Positions 1-7,337 of a DNA stretch of 47,175 nt are shown piece after piece. The notes under the pieces were generated by a model. The model was not told the DNA's origin. It worked only from the letters and a program-made list of their open reading frames with translations, and searched no databases. The position numbers were made by a program, and so were the translations under genes. Numbering within the stretch: position 1 is the first letter of the stretch; every line of letters begins with the position of its first letter. Origin of the DNA: Mongoliibacter sp. Lineage in GTDB: Bacteria; Bacteroidota; Bacteroidia; Cytophagales; Cyclobacteriaceae. The stretch lies in contig NZ_REBN01000118.1 of assembly GCF_007692705.1 (NCBI RefSeq), forward strand, positions 1-47,175, written 5' to 3'.

Positions 1-184
1 CATTGGTCCGCAGGAGAGATCTAAGAAAGGATAAAACATCACCCGCAAAGATCTTAGATTTCAGAATTGGTTACGCCCCAACTTACGAAAATCGAAATTT
101 AACTATTAACATTTTTAACCTTTAACATTGTGACCTTCATCCATTATTAATGGCATGCCCACAATTAGACGGTAAATCCCATCT
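1..184. other. left-edge non-coding stretch, possibly 3' end of an upstream gene
   Basis: No complete gene is visible. All three forward frames are open from the edge for a short way: frame 1 stops at 22-24, frame 2 at 32-34 and frame 3 at 123-125. Any of these could be the tail of a rightward gene that starts outside the window. The frame-3 tail would end in alternating polar and hydrophobic residues (LTINIFNL), which resembles a beta-strand, but 40 codons are too few to assign it. I cannot choose between the frames. Confidence 0.3.
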
Positions 185-343
185 CTACTTAGTGGGATAC
201 GGGCAATGCTTACAGCCGCTTTCACAACAATAACCTCTTCTCAGGTGGTATTGCGCTGTAAAGACCATTAGTCCATTCTCATTGATATAATAATCTCCTG
301 GTATCAACTTCATGGGAGATGCAGGCTTCTTTTTTGAATTCAT
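185..343 (-). CDS. DUF5522 small cysteine-rich protein
   Basis: Small protein of 52 residues with the recognisable DUF5522 pattern: [19 protein letters not shown] followed by RRGYCC and a C-x3-C-x2-C tail (Cys 39, 40, 44 and 47 counted from the chosen start). The closely spaced cysteines suggest metal binding, but no function is established. An upstream in-frame ATG at 418 would add 25 residues. I prefer the ATG at 343 because a perfect reverse-strand -7 box (TATTTTTG at 416-423) lies upstream of it and would place the transcript start inside the longer reading frame. The gene is divergent from ornithine aminotransferase. Confidence 0.75.
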   Translation of the reverse strand: MNSKKKPASPMKLIPGDYYINENGLMVFTAQYHLRRGYCCESGCKHCPYPTK

Positions 344-366
344 TCTTTTATCCTGTGGCCAATTGT

Positions 367-374
367 TATATTTG
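367..374 (+). promoter_or_regulatory. Bacteroidota -7 element for ornithine aminotransferase
   Basis: TATATTTG matches the Bacteroidota sigma-A -7 consensus TAnnTTTG exactly and lies about 58 bp before the chosen start codon at 432. No good -33 TTTG is at the usual distance. It supports the start at 432 over the longer frame that opens at 312. Confidence 0.45.
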
Positions 375-415
375 CCGTATATGGGAGCAAATGTTTTGTC
401 ACAAAGTAGACAGGA

Positions 416-423
416 CAAAAATA
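416..423 (-). promoter_or_regulatory. Bacteroidota -7 element for the DUF5522 gene
   Basis: On the reverse strand this reads TATTTTTG, an exact TAnnTTTG match. The expected transcript start near 408 gives a leader of about 65 nt before the ATG at 343. It faces the forward -7 box at 367-374, so the two divergent transcripts would overlap by roughly 30 nt. Confidence 0.4.
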
Positions 424-431
424 TAAATTTT

Positions 432-1706
432 ATGATGGAAACAATAAACTCGAGTAAGCAGGCGATAGAATTGGAAGATAAGTATGGAGCACATAATTAT
501 CACCCATTGCCTGTGGTATTGGCCAAAGGTGAAGGAGTATTCCTTTGGGATGTAGAAGGTAAAAAGTATTTTGATTTTTTATCTGCTTATTCTGCAGTCA
601 ATCAAGGGCACTGTCATCCTAGGATTTTAGATACATTGATTGAGCAGGCCGGCACTCTGACACTTACTTCCAGGGCTTTTTATAATAATATTCTTGGTCC
701 TTTTGAAAAGTATATTACAGAATACTTTGGCTTTGATAAAGTGCTCCCTATGAACACTGGAGCAGAAGGCGTGGAAACTGCTTTGAAAATAGCCAGAAAA
801 TGGGGCTATGAGAAAAAAGGTATTCCCGAAAATGAGGGTGTCATAGTGGTAGCCGAGAATAATTTTCATGGTAGAACCACCACTATTATATCTTTTTCAA
901 GTGATAAGAATGCCAGAAAAAATTTCGGTCCTTATACCCCCGGTTTTGAGAAGATATCTTATGACGATGTAGCTGCTTTGGAAAAGGCATTGGAGAATGA
1001 GCATGTAGTTGCTTTCCTCGTCGAGCCTATTCAAGGTGAGGCAGGTGTTTATACCCCTGCTGATGATTATATGCGCAAGGTAGCTGAAACCTGTAAAAAG
1101 CACAACGTATTGTTTATTTCAGATGAAATTCAGACAGGTATCGCAAGAACAGGCTCTTTGTTGGCAGTATGTGGGCATTGTAGTTGTGAGGGGCATTGTG
1201 AACGACAAAGCACTTATGTCAGACCTGATATGCTGATCCTAGGAAAAGCGATCTCCGGCGGATTTTATCCGGTATCAGTAGTTTTGGCCGATAATCATAT
1301 TATGGATGTGATCAAGCCCGGACAGCACGGATCTACCTTTGGAGGGAATCCCTTGGGAGTGAAAGTAGCGCTAACGGCACTGGAAGTAGTAAGGGATGAA
1401 AGACTTGCTCTCAATGCCCGTAAATTGGGTAAAATCTTCCGTGAGCGTATGCAGCTTTTGGTAGATAAGTACGAGATATTGAAATTGGTCAGGGGAAAAG
1501 GCTTGCTCAATGCTGTAGTGGTAAATGATAGTCAAGACAGCAGTACCGCTTGGGATATGTGTGTTGCTCTGAAGGACAATGGTTTACTCGCAAAACCTAC
1601 TCATGGCAATATTATCCGCTTTGCACCACCATTGGTAATGACTGAAGACCAACTTCATGAATGCTGTGACATCATAGAGAAAGTAGTGAAGGAGTTTGAG
1701 AAGTAA
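432..1706 (+). CDS. rocD: ornithine aminotransferase with a cysteine-rich insertion
   Basis: Ornithine-oxo-acid transaminase (class III PLP aminotransferase) of 424 residues, converting ornithine and 2-oxoglutarate to glutamate semialdehyde and glutamate in the cytoplasm. It has the family signature [13 protein letters not shown] near the N-terminus, the PLP-binding Asp in FISDEIQTG (about D231) and the Schiff-base Lys in LGKAISGG (about K272). The start at 432 gives an N-terminus typical of the family; the frame is open back to 312 but that would overlap the divergent gene and promoter. Odd feature: between RTGSLLAV and VRPDM lies an insertion with C-x2-C-x-C-x3-C plus two His (nt 1170-1199, Cys 247, 250, 252 and 256), where classical ornithine aminotransferases have only a short loop. 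It could bind a metal. Monocistronic, followed by a terminator. Confidence 0.93.
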   Translation: MMETINSSKQAIELEDKYGAHNYHPLPVVLAKGEGVFLWDVEGKKYFDFLSAYSAVNQGHCHPRILDTLIEQAGTLTLTSRAFYNNILGPFEKYITEYFGFDKVLPMNTGAEGVETALKIARKWGYEKKGIPENEGVIVVAENNFHGRTTTIISFSSDKNARKNFGPYTPGFEKISYDDVAALEKALENEHVVAFLVEPIQGEAGVYTPADDYMRKVAETCKKHNVLFISDEIQTGIARTGSLLAVCGHCSCEGHCERQSTYVRPDMLILGKAISGGFYPVSVVLADNHIMDVIKPGQHGSTFGGNPLGVKVALTALEVVRDERLALNARKLGKIFRERMQLLVDKYEILKLVRGKGLLNAVVVNDSQDSSTAWDMCVALKDNGLLAKPTHGNIIRFAPPLVMTEDQLHECCDIIEKVVKEFEK

Positions 1707-1711
1707 AAAAT

Positions 1712-1755
1712 TGAAATAAGGTAGAAACATTGTAGAAATACAGTGAAATAATATT
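1712..1755. repeat. short 11-bp-phased GAAATA array after rocD
   Basis: Four GAAATA-like words start at 1714, 1725, 1736 and 1746 (spacing 11, 11, 10), each preceded by T or TA, directly after the stop codon. This is the same unit, in GAAATA orientation, as the arrays around the aldehyde dehydrogenase gene near 28-30 kb. Confidence 0.55.
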
Positions 1756-1760
1756 ATCAG

Positions 1761-1795
1761 ATATTTATAGATACCTGCCTACTGGCTAGGCAGGT
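1761..1795. repeat. interspersed palindromic element, copy 1
   Basis: GATATTTATAGATA is followed by an 8-bp perfect palindrome, CCTGCCTA (1775-1782), 5-nt loop, TAGGCAGG (1788-1795). A second copy in opposite orientation lies at 23772-23810, sharing GATATTTATAGAT and ACCTGCC...GGCAGG. Both lie in intergenic DNA 3' of or between genes, like REP-type elements. Confidence 0.5.
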
Positions 1796-1843
1796 TGGAT
1801 ATTCATGGATATTTTTACTAAAAGGAACGTAAATATTTCTTAG

Positions 1844-1874
1844 AAAAGCCCTCAAAACATTGAGGGTTTTTTTT
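1844..1874 (+). terminator. rho-independent terminator of rocD
   Basis: Stem CCCTCA (1849-1854), 6-nt loop, TGAGGG (1861-1866), followed by eight T. A run of A before the stem pairs with the T-tract. Confidence 0.8.
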
Positions 1875-1956
1875 AACACGTGAACAACATTTAAAAATAA
1901 AGGATAGTGACTGAACTGTAGTATTCTACTTCACGAGTCATATTTTCTTTTTTCAT

Positions 1957-1964
1957 TAGCTTTG
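1957..1964 (+). promoter_or_regulatory. Bacteroidota -7 element for the HAD phosphatase gene
   Basis: TAGCTTTG matches TAnnTTTG exactly, 26 bp before the ATG at 1990, implying a leader of about 20 nt. The -33 region is only T-rich. Confidence 0.5.
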
Positions 1965-1989
1965 CCATACAAAAGAACCTAATTAACCT

Positions 1990-2643
1990 ATGAAAAAAGC
2001 CATCATTTTCGATATGGACGGGGTAATCTGCCATACCAATCCATTTCATTCCATTGCCTTTAAAGAGTTTTTTGCTAAAAGAAATCTAAAGCCTACTGAA
2101 GAAGAGTTTGCCTTGCATATGTATGGTAAAAACAACTCATATATATTGAGTCATTTTTTAGGCAGAAAGATAGAGGGGCAAGAGTTGTTGGACCTGGAAG
2201 ATGAAAAGGAAAGCCTGTTTAGAGAGATTTATAAAGATCAAATCAGTCCAATTAAGGGATTTTTGGATTTTTTTAATTCCCTTAAGAAAGAGGGGTTGAA
2301 GACAGCTGTAGCCACTTCCGCACCGAGGGCTAATCTGGATCTGATTATCGGAAAACTGAGGCTTATGGAGCACATGGAATCAGTGATGGCCAGTGAGGAT
2401 GTACAAAATCATAAACCGGAGCCAGAGGTATATTTACAATCAGCAAAAAACCTAAACCTGGAACCTGAACACTGTGTGGTATTCGAGGATTCATACTCCG
2501 GTGTTACAGCCGGGCTTCGCGCTGGGATGAAAGTAGTCGGCGTACTTTCTTCCCATACCAAAGAGGAATTACCTGTATGTGACCTTTACATAGAGGATTA
2601 TAGGGAATTGGATGTAGAGAAGGTCTTGGGGTTATTGATGTAA
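1990..2643 (+). CDS. HAD family (subfamily IA) phosphatase, beta-phosphoglucomutase-like
   Basis: Protein of 217 residues with all four HAD motifs: motif I FDMDGV (nucleophile D8, acid D10), motif II ATS (T109/S110), motif III Lys in NHKPEP (K142) and motif IV VVFEDS (E166, D167). A helical cap follows motif I. The family includes beta-phosphoglucomutase, phosphoglycolate phosphatase and sugar-phosphate phosphatases, so a small phosphorylated metabolite is the likely substrate, which cannot be fixed from sequence. It stands alone between two terminators, with its own -7 box. Confidence 0.88.
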   Translation: MKKAIIFDMDGVICHTNPFHSIAFKEFFAKRNLKPTEEEFALHMYGKNNSYILSHFLGRKIEGQELLDLEDEKESLFREIYKDQISPIKGFLDFFNSLKKEGLKTAVATSAPRANLDLIIGKLRLMEHMESVMASEDVQNHKPEPEVYLQSAKNLNLEPEHCVVFEDSYSGVTAGLRAGMKVVGVLSSHTKEELPVCDLYIEDYRELDVEKVLGLLM

Positions 2644-2684
2644 ATAGTCCGAGTATAGGTTTATTTACATTTATTAAAAGGAGG

Positions 2685-2714
2685 TCTGATTACTGTGACA
2701 ATCAGATATTTTTT
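2685..2714 (+). terminator. terminator of the HAD phosphatase gene
   Basis: Stem TCTGATT (2685-2691) and AATCAGA (2700-2706) with an 8-nt loop, followed by TATTTTTT. The rest of the 297-bp gap up to the porin is A+T-rich leader DNA with no reading frame I trust. Confidence 0.6.
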
Positions 2715-2940
2715 AACATTATTTGTTTGTTAACATTTCCTTAATATATGACAAAATGCTGGCAAAGGCTTATTTTAAGCGTTATTCAAGTTTTTTAAAT
2801 GAGTTCTTCGAATCCGATGATTTATTGATGTTTTTCTGTTAACAAATTCATAATATCCGCATCATTATAAAGACACATTGTCGTCGCACCTTTGTATCGC
2901 TGTACAATAAGTATTCAATTACTTAACTCATTTATCAACG

Positions 2941-4155
2941 ATGCGAAAATCTTTCGCAGGGACAATGATCTTGATGATCATTTTCTTTACTGACGTTTTT
3001 GCAAGGGACGTCAATAAAGATTCCCTAGAAAACACTGCTCAAATAAGCAATCAGATCAAGAAGCCTTGGTATGAGACCATACAATTACGTGGTTACGCAC
3101 AGATGCGTTATAATGGCCTTCTTGAAACCAATCCCAATCTACAATGTTCCCAATGTGATAGGTCATGGGGTGGAGATGGAGGAGGATTCTTTTTCAGAAG
3201 GATAAGGATGATTTTTTCTGGGCAAATTCATGAACGTATATTCATGTATATTCAGCCTGATTTGGCTTCCGGGGGAGGGAATTTTGCTCAGATCCGTGAC
3301 GCTTATTTTGATCTTGGGCTAGATGCCAAACAAGAGTTTAGACTGAGAATTGGTCAATCCAAAGTGCCTTTTGGTTTCGAAAATCTACAGTCAAGTCAAA
3401 ATAGGCTTCCTTTGGATAGGAATGATGGGTTAAACTCTGCCGTGCTCAACGAACGTGATTTAGGCATTTTCCTCTATTATGCACCTTCTGAAATCAGGCA
3501 AAGGTTCAATTATCTTGTCACTTCAGGTCTGAAAGGTTCTGGAGATTATGGAGTATTTGGTTTGGGTCTTTATAATGGACAAACTGCCAATCTCCCAGAG
3601 CAAAATAAAAATTTCCACGTTGTCAGCAGGGCTTCTTATCCTTGGGAACTGCCTTCCGGGCAATTTATTGAGACCTCTTTTCAGGCATATACAGGTAAGT
3701 TTGTCATCAATAGGAATCCCCAAACAGATTTTGACCAGACTGAATTTGAAGAGTTTAGATATGGGCCAAGTATAATAGTTTACCCACAGCCATTTGGCAT
3801 ACAGGCTGAATTCAATTGGGGCCGGGGTCCCGAATATGATCCTGAGACCAACGAAGTCAAAGATGCACCCCTGAGAGGGGGATATGTTATGGCCAATTAC
3901 TTTTTGAGAACCGGTAAAGATATTTTCATTCCATTCTCCAGATATCATTATTACAAAGGAGGTAAAAAATTCGAATTGGATGCTACTCGTCATAGGGTGA
4001 ATGAGCTTGAAATAGGAGTGGAATGGCAACCCAACAGAAATTTCGAACTGGTAGCCATGTATACCATTTCTGATAGGACATTTGAAAATTCCCTGAACCC
4101 AAACAACAGGCAACAAGGAAGTTTACTGAGATTGCAGGCTCAGGTCAATTTTTAA
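2941..4155 (+). CDS. outer-membrane porin, phosphate-selective porin O/P family
   Basis: Protein of 404 residues with a Sec signal peptide (about 21 residues, ending near VFA/RD) and a C-terminal half rich in alternating aromatic and polar residues, ending in QAQVNF, the terminal Phe expected for a Bam-inserted barrel. The pattern IQLRGYAQMRYN, then FFFRRIRMIFSGQI, IFMYIQPDLA, FRLRIGQSKVPFGFENLQ and LNERDLGIFLYY is characteristic of the Porin_O_P family (oprO/oprP-like). It probably forms an anion or phosphate channel; substrate is inferred from family only. No phosphate-uptake genes are adjacent. The C-C pair in LQCSQCDRS near residue 62 is unusual for a porin. Confidence 0.85.
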   Translation: MRKSFAGTMILMIIFFTDVFARDVNKDSLENTAQISNQIKKPWYETIQLRGYAQMRYNGLLETNPNLQCSQCDRSWGGDGGGFFFRRIRMIFSGQIHERIFMYIQPDLASGGGNFAQIRDAYFDLGLDAKQEFRLRIGQSKVPFGFENLQSSQNRLPLDRNDGLNSAVLNERDLGIFLYYAPSEIRQRFNYLVTSGLKGSGDYGVFGLGLYNGQTANLPEQNKNFHVVSRASYPWELPSGQFIETSFQAYTGKFVINRNPQTDFDQTEFEEFRYGPSIIVYPQPFGIQAEFNWGRGPEYDPETNEVKDAPLRGGYVMANYFLRTGKDIFIPFSRYHYYKGGKKFELDATRHRVNELEIGVEWQPNRNFELVAMYTISDRTFENSLNPNNRQQGSLLRLQAQVNF

Positions 4156-4189
4156 AAGCATTAAAGTTTAGTCTTTTATTACGTGTTAA

Positions 4190-4218
4190 AGCAGGCCCCG
4201 ATAAGGGCCTGTTTTTTT
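4190..4218 (+). terminator. terminator of the porin gene
   Basis: Stem CAGGCCC (4192-4198), loop CGATAA, GGGCCTG (4205-4211), then seven T. It abuts the stop codon of the opposing MFS gene and may weakly serve both directions. Confidence 0.8.
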
Positions 4219-5396
4219 CATATCTGAACCGATTTCCCAGCTTTGACACCAAAAAAGATGAACATCCCTGAACAAAGTAAAGTCAGGTAAATAAGAAAAT
4301 CCCAATTTTGAAAAATGTCGAAGGCAACACCAAATAACAAAGGTCCCAATGCTGCCAGATAATAGCCGGTGGATTGCACCATACCTGAGAGTGATGCGGT
4401 TGTTTTTTCAAGTTTTGTCCGTAATCCTATCAAGGTATACGCGAGGGATACACTTGATCCCAAGCCTAGGCCTACCACTGCCAATCCTATATAGTTGACC
4501 CAAATCACATGGATAAATAGACTTGAAAAACCTAAAAGGTACATTATTCCTAAAATCTTTATCAGACCTACCTGATCTTTGAATTTGACTGCAATAATAG
4601 GTGCAAGAAAAGATCCGATTAAACCTATGATTTGCATCAAAGAAACCACCACTCCTGCTTCTACGGCAGAGAATCCTCTCGAAATCAGCATATCAGGAAG
4701 CCAAGCAATCAAGGTGAAAAATAACAAGGATTGTACACCCATAAACATGCTGACATTCCACGCCAACCTAGAGCTCCAGACATTTACTTTCACTTCATTC
4801 AAATTTGTATTGCCAGAAGCAGATTTGAAGCGCATTTGTGGCAACCAGACAAGAATCCCGATTATTAAAAGACCTGCCCATGAAAGTAAGGATCCCCGCC
4901 AACCCATATTCAGATCAATTGCCAAGGGAGCGGAGATGCCTGAAGCTACAGCTGCAAGAAATGTCATTCCCGTAGTGTAGGACGCTGTTACTATGCCAAT
5001 TTTAGAAGGCATTCGATTTTTGATTAAAGGAATCAACAATACGTTGCAAATAACGATTCCTATGCCTGTCAGTCCTGTTCCTAAAAATAGAACAAATGAT
5101 CCCCCTAAAACCCTTACAACTGTACCTATAAGAATTAATACCATCCCCAGCATGATAGCTTGGGAGTTGCCCATAGCTTTTCCGATTCTGGCGGAGAAAA
5201 GCGAAAAAGTTGCAAAGGTCAACAGAGGAAACGTGGTCAGGAAACCTGCCCATCCGTTGCTAAGCTGCAGGTCTTCCCTTATAAAGGGTATCAATGGACC
5301 AATAGCGGTAATGGAAGGCCTTAGGTTGAAAGAGACAAACAGAATTCCTAAAAAAAGGAACCAACTTGTCTGGTACAAGGGTTTTTCTGCAGGCAT
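4218..5396 (-). CDS. MFS transporter, CynX/NimT type
   Basis: Integral membrane protein of 392 residues with about 12 hydrophobic segments. The first helix region FVSFNLRPSITAIGPLIP and the following LSNGWAGFLTTFPLLTF match the CynX/NimT (cyanate / 2-nitroimidazole transporter) subfamily of the major facilitator superfamily, where the NLRP motif is typical. The substrate is unknown. It ends against the porin terminator and lies 49 bp after ferrochelatase's stop in the same direction, so the two could be co-transcribed, although no functional link is evident. Confidence 0.85.
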   Translation of the reverse strand: MPAEKPLYQTSWFLFLGILFVSFNLRPSITAIGPLIPFIREDLQLSNGWAGFLTTFPLLTFATFSLFSARIGKAMGNSQAIMLGMVLILIGTVVRVLGGSFVLFLGTGLTGIGIVICNVLLIPLIKNRMPSKIGIVTASYTTGMTFLAAVASGISAPLAIDLNMGWRGSLLSWAGLLIIGILVWLPQMRFKSASGNTNLNEVKVNVWSSRLAWNVSMFMGVQSLLFFTLIAWLPDMLISRGFSAVEAGVVVSLMQIIGLIGSFLAPIIAVKFKDQVGLIKILGIMYLLGFSSLFIHVIWVNYIGLAVVGLGLGSSVSLAYTLIGLRTKLEKTTASLSGMVQSTGYYLAALGPLLFGVAFDIFQNWDFLIYLTLLCSGMFIFFGVKAGKSVQI

Positions 5397-5445
5397 GAAT
5401 AGCTTAGTAGGGTAGGGGGTAGTGCTGATTTGGAATGAATATGTA

Positions 5446-6480
5446 TTAAGTGTTGGTAAGCACCAACTCTTTGACGCACTCCACCCATGTATTGCTTGAG
5501 TTCAGGCTAGGTACGAGATCCCATTGTTCCCCGCCTAGTTCTTCAAACTCTTCCTTGTATTCACCACCAACTTCTACAGTGGTTTCAAGACAGTCTGCCA
5601 CAAAAGCAGGTGAGAAAACAAGTACTTTTTTTATTCCCTGAGCAGCCAATTCTTTGATGATATCCTCCGTATAGGGTTTTATCCATGGATCTTTACCCAA
5701 TCTTGATTGAAAGCAGGTGATGACTTTCTCTTCAGGAAGTCCAAGCTTTTCTGTCAGAAGTCTTGTGGTATGGAAACATTGACCTCGGTAACAAAACTGA
5801 TTCTTTTTGGTGTAGTTTCCACAGCATTTGTCTGACAACTGACAGTAGCCATCAACCGATCCTTTTCGAATTTGTCTTTCAGGAAGGCCATGGTAAGAGA
5901 ATAAATACCTGTCATATTCTTGGGCTTGCACCATTTCATTTCCGATTTCAGCCCAGGCCTCAAGGAAAAGAGGGTGATCAACAAAATTTGAAATGAAAGT
6001 GATGTTTGGAATAATCTGCCATCCCCTGGCAATTTCCATTACCCTGTCTACTACGGATCCGTTGGTAGCCGAGGCGTATTGGGGAAAGAGGGGAAGTACT
6101 ATGATTTTCTTAACATTGGCTTTATTCAGCTTCTCAAGACCTTCTTCAATACTTGGAGTTTGGTATCTCATGGCCATTTCGACCACATACGTATTCGGAT
6201 CCAACTTATCAATAAGTTTATCCCTTAAGTCTTCAGTATGGAAAAGTAAGGGGGAACCCCTGTCTGTCCAGACTTTTTTATATTCAGCTGCAGACTTCGG
6301 AGCCCTAAAAGGAGCAATAATTAGATTGACCAGCATCCACCTGGGAATAAAGGGGAAGTCAATAACTCTCCCATCCATTAAAAATTCCCTAAGATATTTT
6401 CTTACGTCAGCTGTAGCGGTACTGTCTGGAGTTCCAAGATTGACAAGTAAAACCCCTACTTTCGCTTTATTTTTGCTCAT
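5446..6480 (-). CDS. hemH: ferrochelatase with internal cysteine cluster
   Basis: Inserts ferrous iron into protoporphyrin IX (or coproporphyrin III) in the last part of heme synthesis. Protein of 344 residues starting GVLLVNLGTPDS; the catalytic His lies in FSYHGLP (about H197), and the C-terminal part has FQSRLGKDPWIKPYT. The start at 6480 is preferred; the frame extends to 6519, but a reverse-strand -7 box lies at 6517-6524. Just after the active-site His there are five Cys within 23 residues (Cys 213, 219, 220, 230 and 235: C-x5-CC-x9-C-x4-C). Some bacterial ferrochelatases carry a [2Fe-2S] cluster on internal cysteines, so a cluster is plausible here. Confidence 0.93.
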   Translation of the reverse strand: MSKNKAKVGVLLVNLGTPDSTATADVRKYLREFLMDGRVIDFPFIPRWMLVNLIIAPFRAPKSAAEYKKVWTDRGSPLLFHTEDLRDKLIDKLDPNTYVVEMAMRYQTPSIEEGLEKLNKANVKKIIVLPLFPQYASATNGSVVDRVMEIARGWQIIPNITFISNFVDHPLFLEAWAEIGNEMVQAQEYDRYLFSYHGLPERQIRKGSVDGYCQLSDKCCGNYTKKNQFCYRGQCFHTTRLLTEKLGLPEEKVITCFQSRLGKDPWIKPYTEDIIKELAAQGIKKVLVFSPAFVADCLETTVEVGGEYKEEFEELGGEQWDLVPSLNSSNTWVECVKELVLTNT

Positions 6481-6516
6481 GAGTATGTTTTGAGTAATGT
6501 AAACTAAAAGAGAACC

Positions 6517-6524
6517 CAAAAGTA
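6517..6524 (-). promoter_or_regulatory. Bacteroidota -7 element for hemH
   Basis: Reverse strand reads TACTTTTG, an exact TAnnTTTG match, placing the start of transcription near 6509 and a leader of about 29 nt before the ATG at 6480. Confidence 0.45.
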
Positions 6525-6590
6525 AGTGCTTTGGTTAAAAATATCTAATGGATTGTTCCTATCTGCAATTGGTAATTTTAATGAGTGCAT

Positions 6591-6622
6591 AAAAAAAGCA
6601 TCCCAACTCGGGATGCTTTTTT
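6591..6622 (-). terminator. terminator after the DUF4168 gene
   Basis: GCATCCC (6598-6604), loop, GGGATGC (6610-6616), with seven A before and six T after, so it can act in both directions. It lies just past the stop of the leftward DUF4168 gene. Confidence 0.8.
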
Positions 6623-6643
6623 AAATATTTTTTTTGAAGTTGA

Positions 6644-7141
6644 TTAGTCTTCGATGACATCTGCCATCATTTTATCTATTTTGGCTTTTACTTTTTCACT
6701 TTGTGTGTAAGCCATGTAAATTTGCTGAAATTTTTCAGGTCCTAATTCACTTTGAGAAATGTGTCCTACTACTTCGTTTTGCATTTCAGATTGTATCTGC
6801 ATGATTTCCTGACCAGCTTTATTATAAGAAGCCAATTCTTCTGGATCTTCAGATTTTTCTCGAATATCACCTGACTGCTGTGCCATACTGAGTTCTTCAA
6901 ATCTTTGAACAGTTAAACCACTTTCTTCTATGGATTCCATCATTTTGGCCTGATACTTCTCTTGAATTGGCATCACTTCAAGGTTTACTTCTACGAATTT
7001 CTTCATATCCTCTTCAGGAAAGTCTTCCTGAACTTCCATTTGCTGTGGCATTACTTCTTGGGCAGTAGCATTTACTCCAAAAAATAAAGCGAAAGCAAAA
7101 ACTGGGGCAAATAATTTTGTCATTGAACTTAGAGATTTCAT
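6644..7141 (-). CDS. DUF4168 secreted protein
   Basis: Protein of 165 residues with a Sec signal peptide (hydrophobic core FAPVFAFALFFG, cleavage likely after NATA at residue 27) and a mature part that is mostly charged helix, rich in Met, Gln and Glu. The arrangement (a region around KKFVEVNLEVMPIQEKYQ, then a second helical segment with LGPEKFQQIYMAYTQSEKVKAKID) fits DUF4168, a periplasmic family of unknown function. Transcribed alone, with its own terminator. Membership is moderately sure; function is not known. Confidence 0.75.
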   Translation of the reverse strand: MKSLSSMTKLFAPVFAFALFFGVNATAQEVMPQQMEVQEDFPEEDMKKFVEVNLEVMPIQEKYQAKMMESIEESGLTVQRFEELSMAQQSGDIREKSEDPEELASYNKAGQEIMQIQSEMQNEVVGHISQSELGPEKFQQIYMAYTQSEKVKAKIDKMMADVIED

Positions 7142-7337
7142 TTATTTTGGTTTTGATTCAATGGTAAAAATACAAAAATCTCTCCAAAAGGGATAATTTA
7201 TCAAATTTTTAACAGGTTTTCACATGATTTAAAACAGATAAAGTTCTACAGTATTGTTTGGTATTCACAGTTTTGATTGTAGTATTCTATATTCAGTTGA
7301 TTACTTTTGTGAATTTATAAGTCTCAATATTATTAAT

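Noticed and set aside
3523-4116. 197-codon open frame antisense to the porin gene
   Set aside because: It is a shadow of the porin reading frame; the porin has signal peptide, family motifs and terminal Phe.
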